From Adiantum capillus-veneris (Eukaryota; Streptophyta; Polypodiopsida; Polypodiales; Pteridaceae), in the NCBI GenBank assembly GCA_014529385.2, contig CM043969.1:29904946-29968945 (forward strand): a stretch of DNA of 64,000 bases. Reading direction: 5' to 3'. Under the pieces are notes generated by a model. The model had not been told where the DNA came from and ran no database searches. It saw only the letters and a program-made list of their open reading frames with translations. This document shows positions 42,960 through 56,255 of this stretch, piece after piece. Position 1 is the first letter of the stretch; each line of letters starts with the position of its first letter. The position numbers and the translations under genes are program-made.

Positions 42960-44100
42960 GTTATGTGGAGAACAAGAGAGCAAAGAGAAGCCGATTAAAT
43001 TCTATTACATATATATGACCACAAACTTGCCATGCACACTAAACTTGGACTAACTCTTACATGCATGCTATAACAACCCCCTCCTCAAGAACAAACCATT
43101 GACAATGAACTCAAGAAAGATCATGGCAGAGTCCAATCACCTAAAACCATGAGTAGAAGTCCCTCCCTTGACAATAATATAGGTGTGTGTGTGCACTTCC
43201 CTTAAAAAACTATCAGTGTGAGACAAACCAAAACTCGACCAAACAACAAAGGTCGGTCTTACCATTTTTATTTGCATGGCAGTGTCTATAACCCGTACAT
43301 TTTATTGACAAATTCCTAACATAAAGGAAACATAAACACAAACTAGAAACTACATGACATTACTTTCTACAAGAAGCATTGGTGCTTCACCATCTTCATC
43401 ACCTTCAACCATATTGATTTGTCGCTTCTTCTTCTTAAATCATTTATCCAACGGATGATTGTTCCTTCCACAGTGGATGCAAGGATTTTTGCTAAAAAAA
43501 TTCTTGGTTTGATGATTTCCGCATCCACATATCACACAAGGTCTAGTGCTGGTAGTAGGCCTGATTGAATTTGCAGTTGAAGTGCATCCAAGAGCTACAT
43601 ATGCAGTTGGTATGAAAGGGCTAATTTGTGGTACTCGTTTCTCTTCTTCCTGTAATGAGTTAACAATACCATCCAAAGAGGGCAGAGGATACTTCTTCTT
43701 TAAAATAGTGACAATTTGATGAAATTCTGTAGGTAGGCTATTCAGAAAAACGGCTATAAGATCTTCATCTGGGATAGGAGCTTCCACATAAATTAGCTGA
43801 GTGCGGATGCTTTTTAGTTTGTTAGCTAAAGTCGCAATATTTTCATCTCCACGCATTGAAAGAGAATACAAATCCATTTTAAGGCTCATTTTGGAGTATT
43901 TGGCTTTAGGACCAAACACTTTCTCTAGTTCTATCCACGCAACATTTGTAGATTGCATGTCATCCAGATAATGAATAAAATCATCTTTGAGAGATGTTAG
44001 AATAATACCTAATGATTGCTCGTCCTTGCATTGTTGCTCGGTAGATAACGCTCGGTACACCAACACGAGAGCGGCCGGTTAGAGAGGAGAGGTTGAATGA
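42960..44100 (-). mobile_element. Copia 4 remnant: 3' LTR end plus gag only
   Basis: On the minus strand an LTR begins TGTTATAGCATGCATG at 43074, directly after a polypurine tract (GAGGAGGGGGTTG). Only ~360 bp separate this from the stop of a gag frame (44066-43440). Gag shows LYSLSMRGDENIATLANKL, SLPTEFHQIVTILKKKYP and two zinc-knuckle-like clusters (CVICGCGNHQTKNF and CIHCGRNNHPLDK). No protease, integrase or RT lies between gag and the 3' LTR, so this is a gag-only derivative or a large internal deletion. A second fragment of the same LTR lies at 49490-49570. Confidence 0.75.
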
Positions 44101-44835
44101 CCTGCAAATTTTTGCCCGCATTCAACAGCAGGAGGATGGCCCTGGCTTACTGGCGATTTTTTGATTCTTCAGCATCTGCTAATTCGGCCTCCACAGCCCG
44201 CCTTGAGTGCATATTTTCTTCGACCTGTCATTCTCCACCATTGCTGAATACAGAGCTCAATTTTAGTTTTGTCATTTCACATGTCATTGCTATGGCCACC
44301 CATTTGGTCTTGATTCCTTATGCAAGTGGGTATTCAAACCCTCGACAAGGTGTAAGTTACCCCATACATGCTCGGCTCAGTAGTACATCGGGTTGTACAT
44401 ATTTGAAGGCATTTTTTTTTTCAAACTCAGTCAATTGCAGTGATTTTGACAGTTTTTGCAGTAGCTTAATACATGCATGCAAAGACAAAGACAGATGAAG
44501 ACGAAGACAACCAAAAGTTAAGCCGACAATAACCAATAATATAAATTTTCTATCAGGATTTTGAAAGGTTTCAACTTGGTGTCAAAAATTGATAAATTTA
44601 ATGTATTTGGCTTCCACACCTGGCAAATTATGTTGGAATTAGGGTTGCAGAGAAACACGCACAGCTTGGAGAAGACGAAGGAAGCTCAAGGCACACAATA
44701 GAGAGTGTATTACTTAGTGTACAATGGAAAGATGGATAGCCCTAGAGCGATGGGCGTATATACAATGCTCGGGGGTAAAAACCTCCTAAAGAGGGAAAAA
44801 ATTCCCCGACGGTCCTAGTGTGTTCACACACATCA

Positions 44836-46092
44836 CTACCACATGTCCTGTCCAACACCCAAATCAGCCATAAGGCGTCTGAGCCATACACACTCAACCG
44901 TAGCTATGAAGACTTCCTTGTACTCAACCTCACAACTCGAAGTGGCCACAGTAGGTTGCTTCTTGCTCAACCATGATATACATGAACTGCCAAGCATGAA
45001 ACAAAAACCACTTGTGGACACTGGCATGTCAAAACAACCAGCCCATTCTAAGTCCGAAAAAGCATGTATGTGTGGCGGCAATGATCCCCCCTTGGGATAA
45101 AACAAGCCAAGATGTAAAGTGCCACTAAGGTAGTGAAAAATCCTCTTGACAGCCTGCCAATGCTTAGACCCTGGGCTATGAATAAATCTGCTGACCTGTG
45201 AGACTGCAAACTGAATATCCGGCCTTGTGTTGCATACATAAATGAGGTAGCCAACAAAAGTTTGGTAAAGAGTGACGTCAACAGGATCGCCAGCATCATG
45301 TAGACTCAACTTCAAACGTGTTTCCATGGGAGTGGCAATAGGTTTGCAATCCTTAAGTCCAAAATTACATAGCAATGTCTCTATGTAACTTTTCTGACAC
45401 AAGGCAATACCACCATCACACTGCTTAAACTGTATACCCAAGTAATGATGCAACAGCCCCAACTCTTTCATCTTGAAAGTAGCATTCAAATCAGCCTTAA
45501 ATTCAGCAATATTTCTCTCATTTGGTCCAGTGATCAACAAATCATCAACATCAAGAACCACAATGAGAAGTACATCACCCTCACGCTTTACATACAATGT
45601 GCTTTTTGTTGGACTATTACGAAAGCCTCGTTTAACCAAATGAGTGTCAGCTTTCTCATACCAAGCACAAGGAGATTGCTTCAGCCCATACAAATCCTTC
45701 TTACATCTCCACACTTTGTCCTCTTGTCCTTTTATGACAAAACCGCGAAGCTGCGTTACATAAACTTCCTCAAATATGTCACCATTCAAGAAAGCAGTAA
45801 CAATGTCTGATTGATGTACATCCCAACCAAAATGAGCTGCCAATGCACATAGAAAACGCACAGTAGTCATACGACAAGTGGGAGCAAAAGTCTCTTCATA
45901 ATCTATGTATTTTTGCTGTGCATAACCCTTCGCAACAAGTCGAGCCTTATGGCGATCAATCTCACCATCCAGCTTGCATTTCAACTTGTAAACCCACTTT
46001 GTACCAATGGCCGTTTTTCCAGGAGGCAAATCACATAAAGTCCATATGTCATTTTCTATGAGTGCATCATATTCTGATTGCATGGCAGCCAT
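44836..46092 (-). pseudogene. pol: Copia 2 reverse transcriptase and truncated RNase H
   Basis: 417 codons without a stop: TKWVYKLKCKLDGEIDRHKARLVAKGYAQ, FAPTCRMTTVRFL, DIVTAFLNGDIFEEVYV and QSPCAWYEKAD. The catalytic segment reads VVLDVDDLLITG; the aromatic residue before VDD is replaced by Asp. It ends in RNase H at CEVEYKEVFIATVECVWLRRLMADLGVGQD, where the deletion into the LTR occurs. Upstream pieces (46401-46631) encode the integrase-RT linker. Confidence 0.9.
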
Positions 46093-46678
46093 TCAATTTT
46101 CTGAATTTTATGCTTCATCAAAAGACAGAGGCTCCTAAACATCATGTAAGCTAGACACAACCAAAGCATAACAATCTGATGCATAAGATGCATGGCAAGA
46201 GCCTCAACGAGTACGACTAGACAAAGGTGCATCCAAATTACTGTCATGCAAAGTGTGCACGAGGCATTTTGGCATACCTCTAGCCTGCTCATTTTCAACC
46301 CTTTCCTCATCAAGTACATCAGCATCAGTAATAGGCTGATCTAGAAAATTTTCAGAAACCCCCATAGACTAAAAAGAGGCAACAAAGTGTCATAAATGTC
46401 CTATGAGCTTACATTACTGTCTCTAGTACATGACAGCAAGGGCTGAATAGAATCTTCCACAAACACTACATCCCGAGAAACCAGAATACGTTTTGTTTGC
46501 AGATGATACAACATGTAACCTTTGATTTTAGCACTATAACCAACAAAAATACATTTGAAAGCCTTATCATCCAATTTTCTGCGCTGCACTTGTGGCACCA
46601 AAGCATATGGCAAACAACCAAAAACACACATGTGCTAGAAGGCTTTCTATCATGCCATGCTTCATATGGAGTAATAGA

Positions 46679-47967
46679 CTACAAAGATTTCGTAGGACAC
46701 GTGTTTATTACATAAGTGGCACACATGATGTCCTCAAGCCAAAAAGAATGCGGTAAAGCTTGACTTTTGACCTTACATCGTGCCATTTCCGTCAGTGACC
46801 TATTTTTTCTCTCAGCAACACCATTTTGCTGAGGTGTATAAGGCACTGTACATTGGTGTTTTATCCCACGACTAGCCAGAAATGCATTAAATTCATGAGA
46901 CATATACTCCCCCTCTCGATCGGAACGGAGGGTGCCCATAGTACATTTCGAGACATTTTCAGCCCCATAGCCAGAAATTGTTTGAAGCACATAAAAACTT
47001 CGGACTTCGCTTTAAGCGGAACTACCCATGCATGCCTAGAGTAATCATCAATGAAAGTCACGAAGTACAGGTAGTTTCCCAAGGACGGAGTTTGCGTGGG
47101 CCCACAAACATCACTATGCACAAGCTGCAACCTGCATGTGGCCCGAACTGAACCATCCTTTGGAAACTTAGAACGCTGCATTTTACCCAAAATACAGCCT
47201 TCACAAACATGTTTGACAGGTGCTTCAAGAGGTGGCAAAGAAGCAACCATATCAGATTTCTGCAAACGCAGCAAACTGGCAAAATTCAGATGACCAAAAC
47301 ATGCATGCCAAAGTTTTGCATCTGAAATAGCCCTTGAATCTGCGACAGCGTTTGCAAATTTTTTTCCACACTTGTCATACAAAGTGAGCTTATACAGCCC
47401 ACGGAACAAAAGGCTAGATGCAACAATTGTATCACCAAAACTGTGATCATGAACTGTACATTTGTCATCCACAAATTTGACTACAAGTCCAAGTCTAGCA
47501 AGTGCGGATACAGACAAGAGATTCTTCTTGATCCCAAGTACATAAAGTGCATCAAAAAGTGTGAAAGAACTGCCATTAGCAACAGTAAGCACAATCTTTC
47601 CAACTCCCTGAACTGGATAAGAGGCATTGTTGGCACAAGTGACTGAATTCCCATGAGGGACAGACTCGAGAGAGGTAAACAATTCACGATGTGAGGTAAT
47701 GTGCTTTGTAGCACCACTGTCGAAATACCACACATGTAAATCTGCAGCAACTGACAAGCATTCATCATGGACAGCAGGATTGTAAGTGCACTCTGCGCTA
47801 AAAGCCCATTCTGCATCAACATCAGCATTACAGTCTCCTTTCACAGAAGACTCAACAATGGCTGCATTTGTAGTGGAACCACTCTCTTTCTTCTTAGCCT
47901 CTTTGTCCTTCAACTTAGGACACGACTTGATCAGGTGATCATTAGCTTTACAATAATGGCAACGCAT
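46679..47967 (-). pseudogene. pol: Copia 2 zinc knuckle, protease and integrase
   Basis: CHYCKANDHLIKSC knuckle, intact protease WYFDSGATKHIT, then integrase with HACFGHLNFASLLRL...CEGCILGK, QLVHSDVCGPTQ and FIDDYSRHAWV. A frameshift near 46980 moves the frame; GTLRSDREGEYMSHEF and NGVAERKNRSLTEMARCKV supply the remaining catalytic residues. More breaks follow to 46679. Confidence 0.9.
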
Positions 47968-48111
47968 CTTCTTTTTTCCCTTATCACCAGAATTGCTAGA
48001 CGAAGTGCTGCTAGCAAAAGCATTAGGAACAAAAGTTTTGCCACTCGCAGCAGAACCATAAGAAGTGGATGCATTGCTGTTACCACCCTTTCTTTGAGAA
48101 GCAATAAAAGC

Positions 48112-48809
48112 CTATTCAACTGCACACTGTCTAGTCCTGTTTTTTCTCGAAAGTGACTCTTGCAACAGCAATGTGCATAATGCATCAAACTTGACAACTT
48201 CTGGATTTCCTTGGGTCATAAGTCTCCAAGTACTATCAAAAGTCTGGTAAGAATCTGGTAAGGCATCAAGAACACTTTGCACAAGTGTACTGTCTGAAAT
48301 GACTTCACTTGCATAAATAAGCTGCTCATTGATATCCTTGACACTAGCAAGGAAAGTGTCCATATCATCTTCCTCATGCATAATCTTCGACTCCAGCTCT
48401 TTACGTAGCAAAGCAATTTTAGCCTCATTGCGACTTGCAGAAAGACCAACCAAAATATCCCAAGCCTGTTTTGCAGATTTCGCTGAACGGATGTAAGAAA
48501 CAATGGTGTGCTTTACAGACAACACAATCAATGCATGAGCCTGTGCATCCTTAACATCCCAATGAGCTTGTTCTGCCGTAGGCAAAACAACTCTAACAGC
48601 AGCAATCCTTGCAGCAAGACTTGCAACATCCTCAACATCGCCTACATCCTCAGAACTAGGACGTACATCAATGCCCTGCACAATGTTCTAGAGGCCCTTT
48701 GACACAAGAACATGTTGCATCATATAAGCCCACATAGGGTAGTTGTCCCCATCCAACCTGTCCTCAGCAGAGCAAACATCTTGAACACATCTGTGTTGTT
48801 GTTAGCCAT
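48112..48809 (-). pseudogene. gag: Copia 2 Gag
   Basis: Starts at ATG 48809 (MANNNTDVFKMFA), loses the frame near 48770 and resumes with DRLDGDNYPMWAYMMQHVLVSKGL, then TAG. The main open part (48681-48112) has the copia Gag signature HWDVKDAQAHALIVLSV, AKQAWDILVGLSASRNEAKI and VLDALPDSYQTFDSTWR. A TAG in place of CAG at 48112-48114 separates it from the linker leading to the zinc knuckle. Confidence 0.85.
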
Positions 48810-49398
48810 GGTAAATGCTGCACCTGATGTGAAAACTGCCAGAAAATAGGAGAAACGGAGCGAGAACAACACGTGATATATAGCACAAACCGCAAAAGAC
48901 TATTGGGAACCTGTTATGCAGAAAATGGCACGTACAAAAATTTTGCACAAAATGACGAAATTGCTTGTGCAGACCTGTCCGTAGTGAAAACGGAGGCCGA
49001 AATGAGCCCAAATCGAAAATCTGAGCAGACCAAGCCATTTGAGTTTCCCCAAAGTATTTGTCGACCTGCGAACGCTCGCGAAAGCTCACTGAAATCGGAG
49101 AAAGTGAGCAGGCATGTACTGGAACCGCTGGCGACTAATCCCGGGAGGACGCAACGTGCTCTGATACCAATTTTTGGAATTAGGGTTGCACAGAAACACA
49201 CACATCTTGGAGAAGATGAAGGAAGCTCAAGGCACACAATAGAGAGTGTATTAATTAGTGTACAGTGGAAAGATGGATAGCCCTAGAGTGATGGGCGTAT
49301 ATACAATGCTCGGGGAAAAAAACCTCCTAAAGAGGGAAAAAATGCCCCGACGGTCCTAGTGTGTTCACACACATCCCTACCACATGTATATGGTAACA

Positions 49399-50269
49399 AT
49401 TAAAGTAAAGGGATATCTGATGCGCAAGACTCATTAGTGGAGCGTCGTCAAGGCACACTACCAAAAAAAAAACCCACGCTATGCTTAATTTGATTAAAGT
49501 CTATTACAAATATAGGACCACAAACTTGCCATGCACACTAAACTTGGACTAACTCTTACCTGCATGCTATAAGTGGTGTTCCCATGGGCAGATAACGAAT
49601 GATCACCAGGGCTTGCATACCCAACATTTCTCTTTTCAATTTTGCACTTGGGAGAGTCTATGGAAGTTCTAAGGATTCCATGGATGTGTGTGTACGAGGA
49701 ATTGAGGGAAGAAGGTGCGGCTTTCTGCAAGACTATGTGACCCTACATCGATGCCATTAGGGTTGGCGCTACTCTAAAGAGTTCAACAGAGTGGAGTTTG
49801 GTGAAGGATTTTCAATGGTTTGAGAGAGGCCTTTTGTGGCTGGAGTTATTGAATTTTGATGTTTTTTCTTGTATATTTGGGTCACCATCAAGTGTGATTT
49901 CAAGTGTTGATTAACTCGACTCACCTTGTAGTGTCTGCGGGTAGGCAAGGGCTTGTAGATTGATGTTTTTGGAGTTTGAATTGAGCTTGTGGGTAGTATT
50001 ACTATTAAGATCTTGAGTGGTGGTGTGTGTGGGTTGGAATTTAAGTAAATTCCTTGTGTGGTGTTGAATTGTCTGAGTGTGTGAGTGTGCGCACGACATC
50101 TTCTGCTCCATCAACGTAAACAAAAATGTTGTACTTCTTTTGACATACAGGTGATAACTTTGTGGAAAGCAAAGGTGCCCAAATCCATAGGTGGAATTTT
50201 TTATGGAGGGAAAACAACAATACTGTAGTTATTTTGACCTACATTCTTCTCAAAAAATCCATCTGTGCA
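49399..50269. other. Intergenic with a copia 4 LTR scrap
   Basis: 49490-49570 repeats the LTR end at 42995-43073 (TTGCCATGCACACTAAACTT, CTTGGACTAACTCTTAC). Otherwise no gene is recognised. Confidence 0.6.
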
Positions 50270-51425
50270 CATTGGGAAGGGGGAAATGGGAACACACCTG
50301 ATACACAATCAGCACACCTCTCTATAGCTGAGGATATACACAACACCCCTAACCCATACAGTTCACCTTCAAAACTCAAAAACCTTCTAGAGAAACCATC
50401 ATTTGTACACAACCCCATGCACACCCTTGATGCAACAACACAAACAAATCCCAATCATCTCGTACAACACGATTCACTACCTTCACCACACATACAACCT
50501 CTCCTAATCCCCTTCTGTCCCAACAGACCATCGGGTGGGACACACACTCGGAAACACATGCACACAAGCAGAGAAGAGAAGGGGAAGGGGGAAATTGACA
50601 CAAAATGCACATCAATGATAGCTTCCCTTCATTCAACAAACACGACCATTTACAAAGATGCTCCAAGACGATACTCCCTCGACGAGCACAAAATCATGAA
50701 TTGGCAGCCCTCCAATTCTACATCAACACCATAGCCGCACCTTGGCAGCACTCTTGGGGGGTTCACTATGTATAAAACTACCATATCACGTGCGTTTAAG
50801 ACATGTTTGTAAAACCCCTTATCTGTGAATTTTGTTAAGAATATAATGTACTCTTTTCTTTTAAAATCTGTAAGTTTTTTTCAAATTTGAAAAAATAATG
50901 CCCTTCTGTATATATATTTCTGTAAGTTTCAAGAACTTTAAATACCCTTCTGTTGAACTCACGAGAAATCCTACAAGCTTCATATAGTGCACACTACCTT
51001 TGCACTTTCTTTGGCTTCAAAACACACCAGATGGCACATCAATCGAGGCGACCAAACCAGCACAAAATTGGCCCCCAATGAAACTTCATCTTCTAATATC
51101 TCTCCCATCTTGGCTTCAATTGATGATGTGAAAAGATCAACATGCTTTGCGTGATGAGATCTACACATCTATAGCTTGAAACTCGCTTTGACTACCTGGC
51201 ACCACCTGTCATGTGCGTCTCAAATCTACAATCATCTCCAACTTCAAACTGCTATATCTTGCATTTCATGGCTCTGTTTGAAGAGCCATCTAGATCGGCT
51301 CCTTCATCACTTCAAGCTCTACATTACCATAACAAAAAATAGCACCTTGAACCTTATTAACTTGCCACTCAAATTAACCCTTTATAGAGCCCATCTTGGC
51401 CTATAAACCGCATGAGCATACACAC
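50270..51425 (+). repeat. Dispersed repeat R1, copy C, interrupted
   Basis: 50270-50760 and 51120-51425 align with 13225-13760 and 14780-15150 respectively. Between them lies the small element at 50761-50992. Confidence 0.55.
50761..50992. mobile_element. Small MITE-like element, relative of 4205-4939
   Basis: Begins GTTCACTATGTATAAAAC and ends ATATAGTGCAC, an imperfect inverted terminal repeat. Its left part (TATCACGTGCGTTTAAGACA, AAAACCCCTTA, TGTGAATTTTG) follows the arm of the foldback element at 4700-4939. GTGCACTATGTAATC at 51425 is a further terminal fragment. Confidence 0.6.
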
Positions 51426-51977
51426 TCGCGGGGTGCACTATGTAATCACATTAATGTATAACGTGAGTTCGAGAGGAGGGGTTTTAAAATGAAAAAAACT
51501 TTAGGCAATTTAACATCTTTCCTTTGCACACTAAGTAATACACTCTCTATTGTGTGCCTTGAGCTTCCTTCATCTTCTCCAAACTGTGTGTGTTTTCTTG
51601 CAACCCTAATTCAACAGTTGGTATGAGAGATGGTTGCATCTTCTTGAGCTTAGTTACCAGCATCTCTAGCACATGCCTGCTCACTTTCTCCAATTTTTGT
51701 GAGATTTGGCTAGCGTTTGCAGGTTGAAAAATATTTTGGGTGAGCTCGTAGAGAACACTTTGCTCAGGTTTTTGATTTGGGCTCATTTCGGTCTTCGTTT
51801 CTGCTATAAGTAGTACTACACATGCTATTTTGTCATTTTATGCAAAACTTTTGTCAGTGCCATTTTTTACATAACAGACCCTTATAGTCTTCTACAGTTT
51901 GTGCCATATAGCACATGTTGTTCCCACTCTATTTCTCCTCTTTTTGGGCAGCTTTCACATTAGGTGCAACATTCTCC

Positions 51978-52960
51978 ATGGTTGACAACAACACAGATAT
52001 GTTCAAGATATTTGCTACTAAGGATAGGTTGGATGGGGGCAATTACCCTATGTGGGCTTACATAATGCAACATGTCCTTGTGTTCAAGGGAATTTGGAAC
52101 ATTGTGCATGGCATTGATGTACGTCCTAGTTTTGAGGATGTAGGCAATGTTGAGGATGTTGCAAGTTTTGGTGAAAGGCTTGTTGGTACCAGAGCTATTT
52201 TGCCTATGACCGAGCAATCTCATTGGGATGTAAAAGATGTGCATGATCATGCATTGATATGTCTGTGAAGTGCATTATTACTCCTCACATTTGTTCAAAA
52301 AAGTTTGCAAAACAAGCTTGGGATATTCTAGCTGGTCTTTATGCAAGTCGCTATGAGACAAAAATTGCATTGCTGCGTAAAGAGCTGGAGTCAAAGATTA
52401 TGCATGAGGAAGATTACATGGACACTTTCCTTACTGGTGTCAAGGATATCAATGAACAACATATTTTTGCAGGTTAAGTCATTTCAGACAGTTCCCTTGT
52501 GCAGACTGTTCTTGATGCCTTGCCAGAGTCTTACCAGACTTTTGCTAGTACTTGGAGACTTATGACCGAAGGAAATCCTAAAGTTGTCAAGTTTGATGCA
52601 TCATGCACATTGCTAATGCAAGAGTCACTTTCCAAAAGAATAGGACTAGACAGCGTGCACTTGATGAGGCCTTTATTGATGCTCAACAAAAAGGTGGTAA
52701 CCGCAATGTAGCCACTTCTCATGGTTCTTTTTCTAGTGGTAAATTGCATGTTCATAATGCTTTTGTTGGTAGAAATTTGTCTCAGAACTCTAGTGATAAG
52801 GGCAAAAAGAAGGTGCGTTGCCATTATTATAAATCTAATGATAATTTGATCAAGCAATGTCCTAAGTTGAAGGCTAAAGAGGCTAAGAAGAAAGAGGTTG
52901 GTTCCACTACTAATGCTGGTTCCACTACAAATGCAGCTAAGTTGAGACTTTTGTGAAAGA
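51978..52960 (+). pseudogene. gag: Copia 3 Gag
   Basis: Starts MVDNNTDMFKIFATKDRLDGGNYPMW at ATG 51978. It shows HWDVKDVHDHAL, AKQAWDILAGLYASRYETKI and VLDALPESYQTFASTWR in two frames, then the basic region and a knuckle (CHYYKSNDNLIKQC, second Cys mutated to Tyr). Confidence 0.85.
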
Positions 52961-53039
52961 AGACTGTGATTCTAATGTTGATTCCAAATTGGCTTTTAGT
53001 GTATAGTGCACTTATGATCCTTTTGTCCATGATGCATGT

Positions 53040-56000
53040 TTGTCACTTGCTATAAGTTCTCAAGTGTGGTACTTTGATAGTGGTGCTACAGACACATTAC
53101 CTCTCATCCTGACTTGTTTACCTCTCTCAAGGATGTCCCTCATGGGAATTGATTCACTTGTGCCAACAATGCCTCTTATCCACTCAAGGGACTTGGAAAG
53201 ATTGTGCTTACTACTGCAAATGATAGTTCTTTCACACTTGCTGATCCATTGTATGTACCTGGGATTAAGAAGAATTTTTTTTTGTATCTGCAATTGCTAG
53301 ACTTGGTCTTGTAGTCAAATTTGTGGACGACAGTTGTACAGTACATAATCTCACTTTTGGTGATGAAATTGTGGTATCTCACATTTGATGCCATGGGTTG
53401 TATAAGCTCACTTTATTTGACAAGTGTGGGTAGAATTTTGCAAATGTAGTTGTGAATTCTAAGGCTATTTCACATGCAAAACTTTGGCATGCACGTTTTG
53501 GAAATTTGATCTTTGGTAGTTTGCTGCGTTTGGAGAAATCTGATATGGTTTCTTCTTTGCCGCCTCTTGAAGAACCTATCAATCATGTTTGTGAAGACTG
53601 CGTTTTGGGTAAGATGCAACATTCAAAGTTTCCAACGGATGGTTCAGTCAGGGCCACATGCAGGTTGCAGCTTGTGCATAGTGATGTTTATGGGCCCATG
53701 CAAACTCCGTCATTAGACAATTACCTTTATTTCGTGACTTTCTTTGATGATTACTTCAGGCATGGATGGGTGTATCCGCTTAAAGCAACGTTCAAAGTAT
53801 TTATGTGCTTCAAAAATTTTTTGACGATGGTTGAAAATGTCTCAAAATGTACTATGCGCACCCTTCGTTCCGATCGAGGGGGGGATTATCTGACTCATGA
53901 GTTTAATGCATTTTTGGCTAGTTGTGGGATAAAACACCAATGTACAGTGTATACGCCTCGACAAAATGGTGCTGCTAAGAGGAGAAATAGGTCACTTACA
54001 AAAATGGCATGATGTATGGTCAAGAGTGAAGCTTTTCCACATTTGTTCTGGCTTGAGTCCATCATGTGTGTCACTTATGTACTAAACAGGTGTCCTATGA
54101 AATCTTTGTAGTCTATGACTCCATATGAATCATGGCATGATAAAAAGCCTTTATTGAGCACATGTGTGTTTTTGGCTATTTGGTATATATGCCTTGGTGC
54201 CGCAAACACAGTGAAAAAAATTGGATGATAAAGCTATCAAATGTATTTTTGTTGATTATAGTGATGAAAGCAAAGGTTACAGGTTGTATCATCTGCAAAC
54301 AAAGCATACGTTGGTCTCATGAGATGTTGTGTTTGTAGAAGATTCTGATCAGCCCTTGCTGTCATGTACTAGAGACAACAATGTAAGCTCACATGACATT
54401 TAGGACACTTTGTTGCCTCTTTTTAGTGGTGGAAATTTGAATGTTGATTCCAATGAGGAAAATGTACCACCTATGGGGGTTCATGAAAATTTTAAAGATC
54501 AGCCTATTACTGATGCACATGTACATGATGAGGAAATGGATAAGAATGAGCAGGCTAGAGGTATGCCTAAATGGTTGTGCATACTTTGCATGACAGTAAA
54601 CTGGATGCACCTTTGTCTAGTTGTACTCATTCAGGTTCTTGCCACGCATCTTATGCATTAGATTGTTATGCTTTGGCTATGTCTACCTTACTTGATGTTG
54701 AGGAGCCTCCGTCTCTTGATGAAGCACAAAAATTAGAAAATGGGATGACTGCCATGCAATCTAAATAGAATGACACGTGTGGAGTTTATGTGATTTGCCT
54801 CTTGGGGAAAAGTTCATTGGTACAAAGTGGGTTTACAAGTTGAAACACAAGCTGGATGGCGAGATTGATCACTAAAAGTCTTGACTTGTTGCAAAAGGCT
54901 ATGCACAAAAAAAAGGCATAGATTATGAGGAGACTTTTGCTCCCACTTGTCGTATGACTATTGTGTGTTTTCTATGTGTATTGGAAGATCATTTTGGTTG
55001 GGATGTACACAAGATAGACATTGTTACCGCTTTCTTAAATGGTGACATATTTGAGAAAGTTTATGTAGCACAGGCTCGTGATTTTGTCAAGAAAGGACAA
55101 GAGGATAAAGTGTGCAAATGTAAGAAAGCTTTGTATGGGTTGAAGCAATCTCCTCATGCTTGGTATGAGAAGGCTAACACTCATTTGATCAAACGAGGCT
55201 TTCTGAACTGTCCAACAGGAAGCGCATTGTATGTAAAGCGTGAAGGTGATGTACTTCTCATTGTCGTTCTCAATGTGGATGATTTGTTGATCATTGGACC
55301 AAATGAGAAACATATTGCTAAATTTAAGGCTAATTTTGATGCTACTTTCAAGATGAAAGATTTGGGGCTATTGCATCATTACTTGGGTACACAATTTAAG
55401 CAGTGTGATGGTGGTATTGCCTTGTGTCCAAAAAGCTATGTGGAGACATTTCTATGTAAGTTTTGACTTGAGGATTGCAAACCTATTGCCACTCCCATGG
55501 AAACAGGTTTGAAATTGAGTCTTCATGATGCTAGTGATCCTACCGATATCACTCTTTACCAAACTAATGTTGGCTAACTCATTTACCTATGCAACTCGAG
55601 GGTCTAAGAATTGGTAGGCTTTCAAGTGGATTTTTTCCTTCTTGAGTGGCATTTTATATCTTGTCTTGTTTTATCCCAAGGGGGGATCATTTCCACTAGA
55701 CTTACATGATTTTTTGGACTCAAATTGGCTGATTGTTTTGACACACGACTGTCCACAAGTAGTTTTTGTTTCATGCTTGGCAACTCATGCATATCATGCT
55801 TGAGCAAGAAGGAACCTACTATGGACACTTCTAGTTGTGAGACTGAGCATAGGTAAGTCTTCACAACTACGGTTGAGTGTGTATGGCTCAGACGCCTTAT
55901 GGCTGATTTGGGTGTTGGATAGGACACTATCTACACTATATACACTGATAGTCAGAGCGCATTGGCAGTTGCAAGGAACCCAATTTTTCATGCTCGCACA

Positions 56001-56180
56001 AAGCACATTTAGGTGCATTGCCACTATGTAGGGGATATGCTCTCATTAGGAGTGATCAACTTGGGTTTGTGCCAACACAGGAAAACCTTGCAGATCTTTT
56101 CACAAAGGCATTGTCTTGTGAGAAGCTTGAAGCTTTTCGCAAAGCTTTGGGCTTACTTCCCTTCCCTTTGTGGACTGATC
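53040..56180 (+). pseudogene. pol: Copia 3 Pol (protease, integrase, RT, RNase H)
   Basis: Protease VWYFDSGAT at about 53067, then a frameshift. Integrase from AKLWHARFGNLIFGSLL to CEDCVLGK, QLVHSDVYGPMQ and FFDDYFRHGWV, with NGAAKRRNRS in place of N-G-V-A-E-R, so the catalytic Glu is lost. RT at 54950-55466 with DIVTAFLNGDIFEKVYV, QSPHAWYEKAN and VVLNVDDLLIIG (Asn before VDD). RNase H pieces YTDSQSALAVARNP (55940) and NLADLFTKALSCEKLEAF (56080-56130) in other frames end before the 3' LTR. Confidence 0.87.
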
Positions 56181-56255
56181 ACGTCTTTGGGGCATGGCAC
56201 TTCCCTATACTCTATTGGCCATCTCACATTCACTGCATCACTCCCAAGGGGGATT

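Larger units (their letters stand above)
44634..49398 (-). mobile_element. Ty1/copia element, copia 2
   Basis: 5' LTR 49175-49398 (TGTTACCATATACATG... to ...CTAATTCCA), followed on the minus strand by AAAATTGGTATCAGAGC, the Met-tRNA type PBS. The 3' LTR (44634-44846) has lost its first ~11 bp: RNase H breaks off at LGVGQDMW and joins directly into the LTR, so roughly 0.4 kb including the polypurine tract is deleted. No target-site duplication could be matched. Confidence 0.88.
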
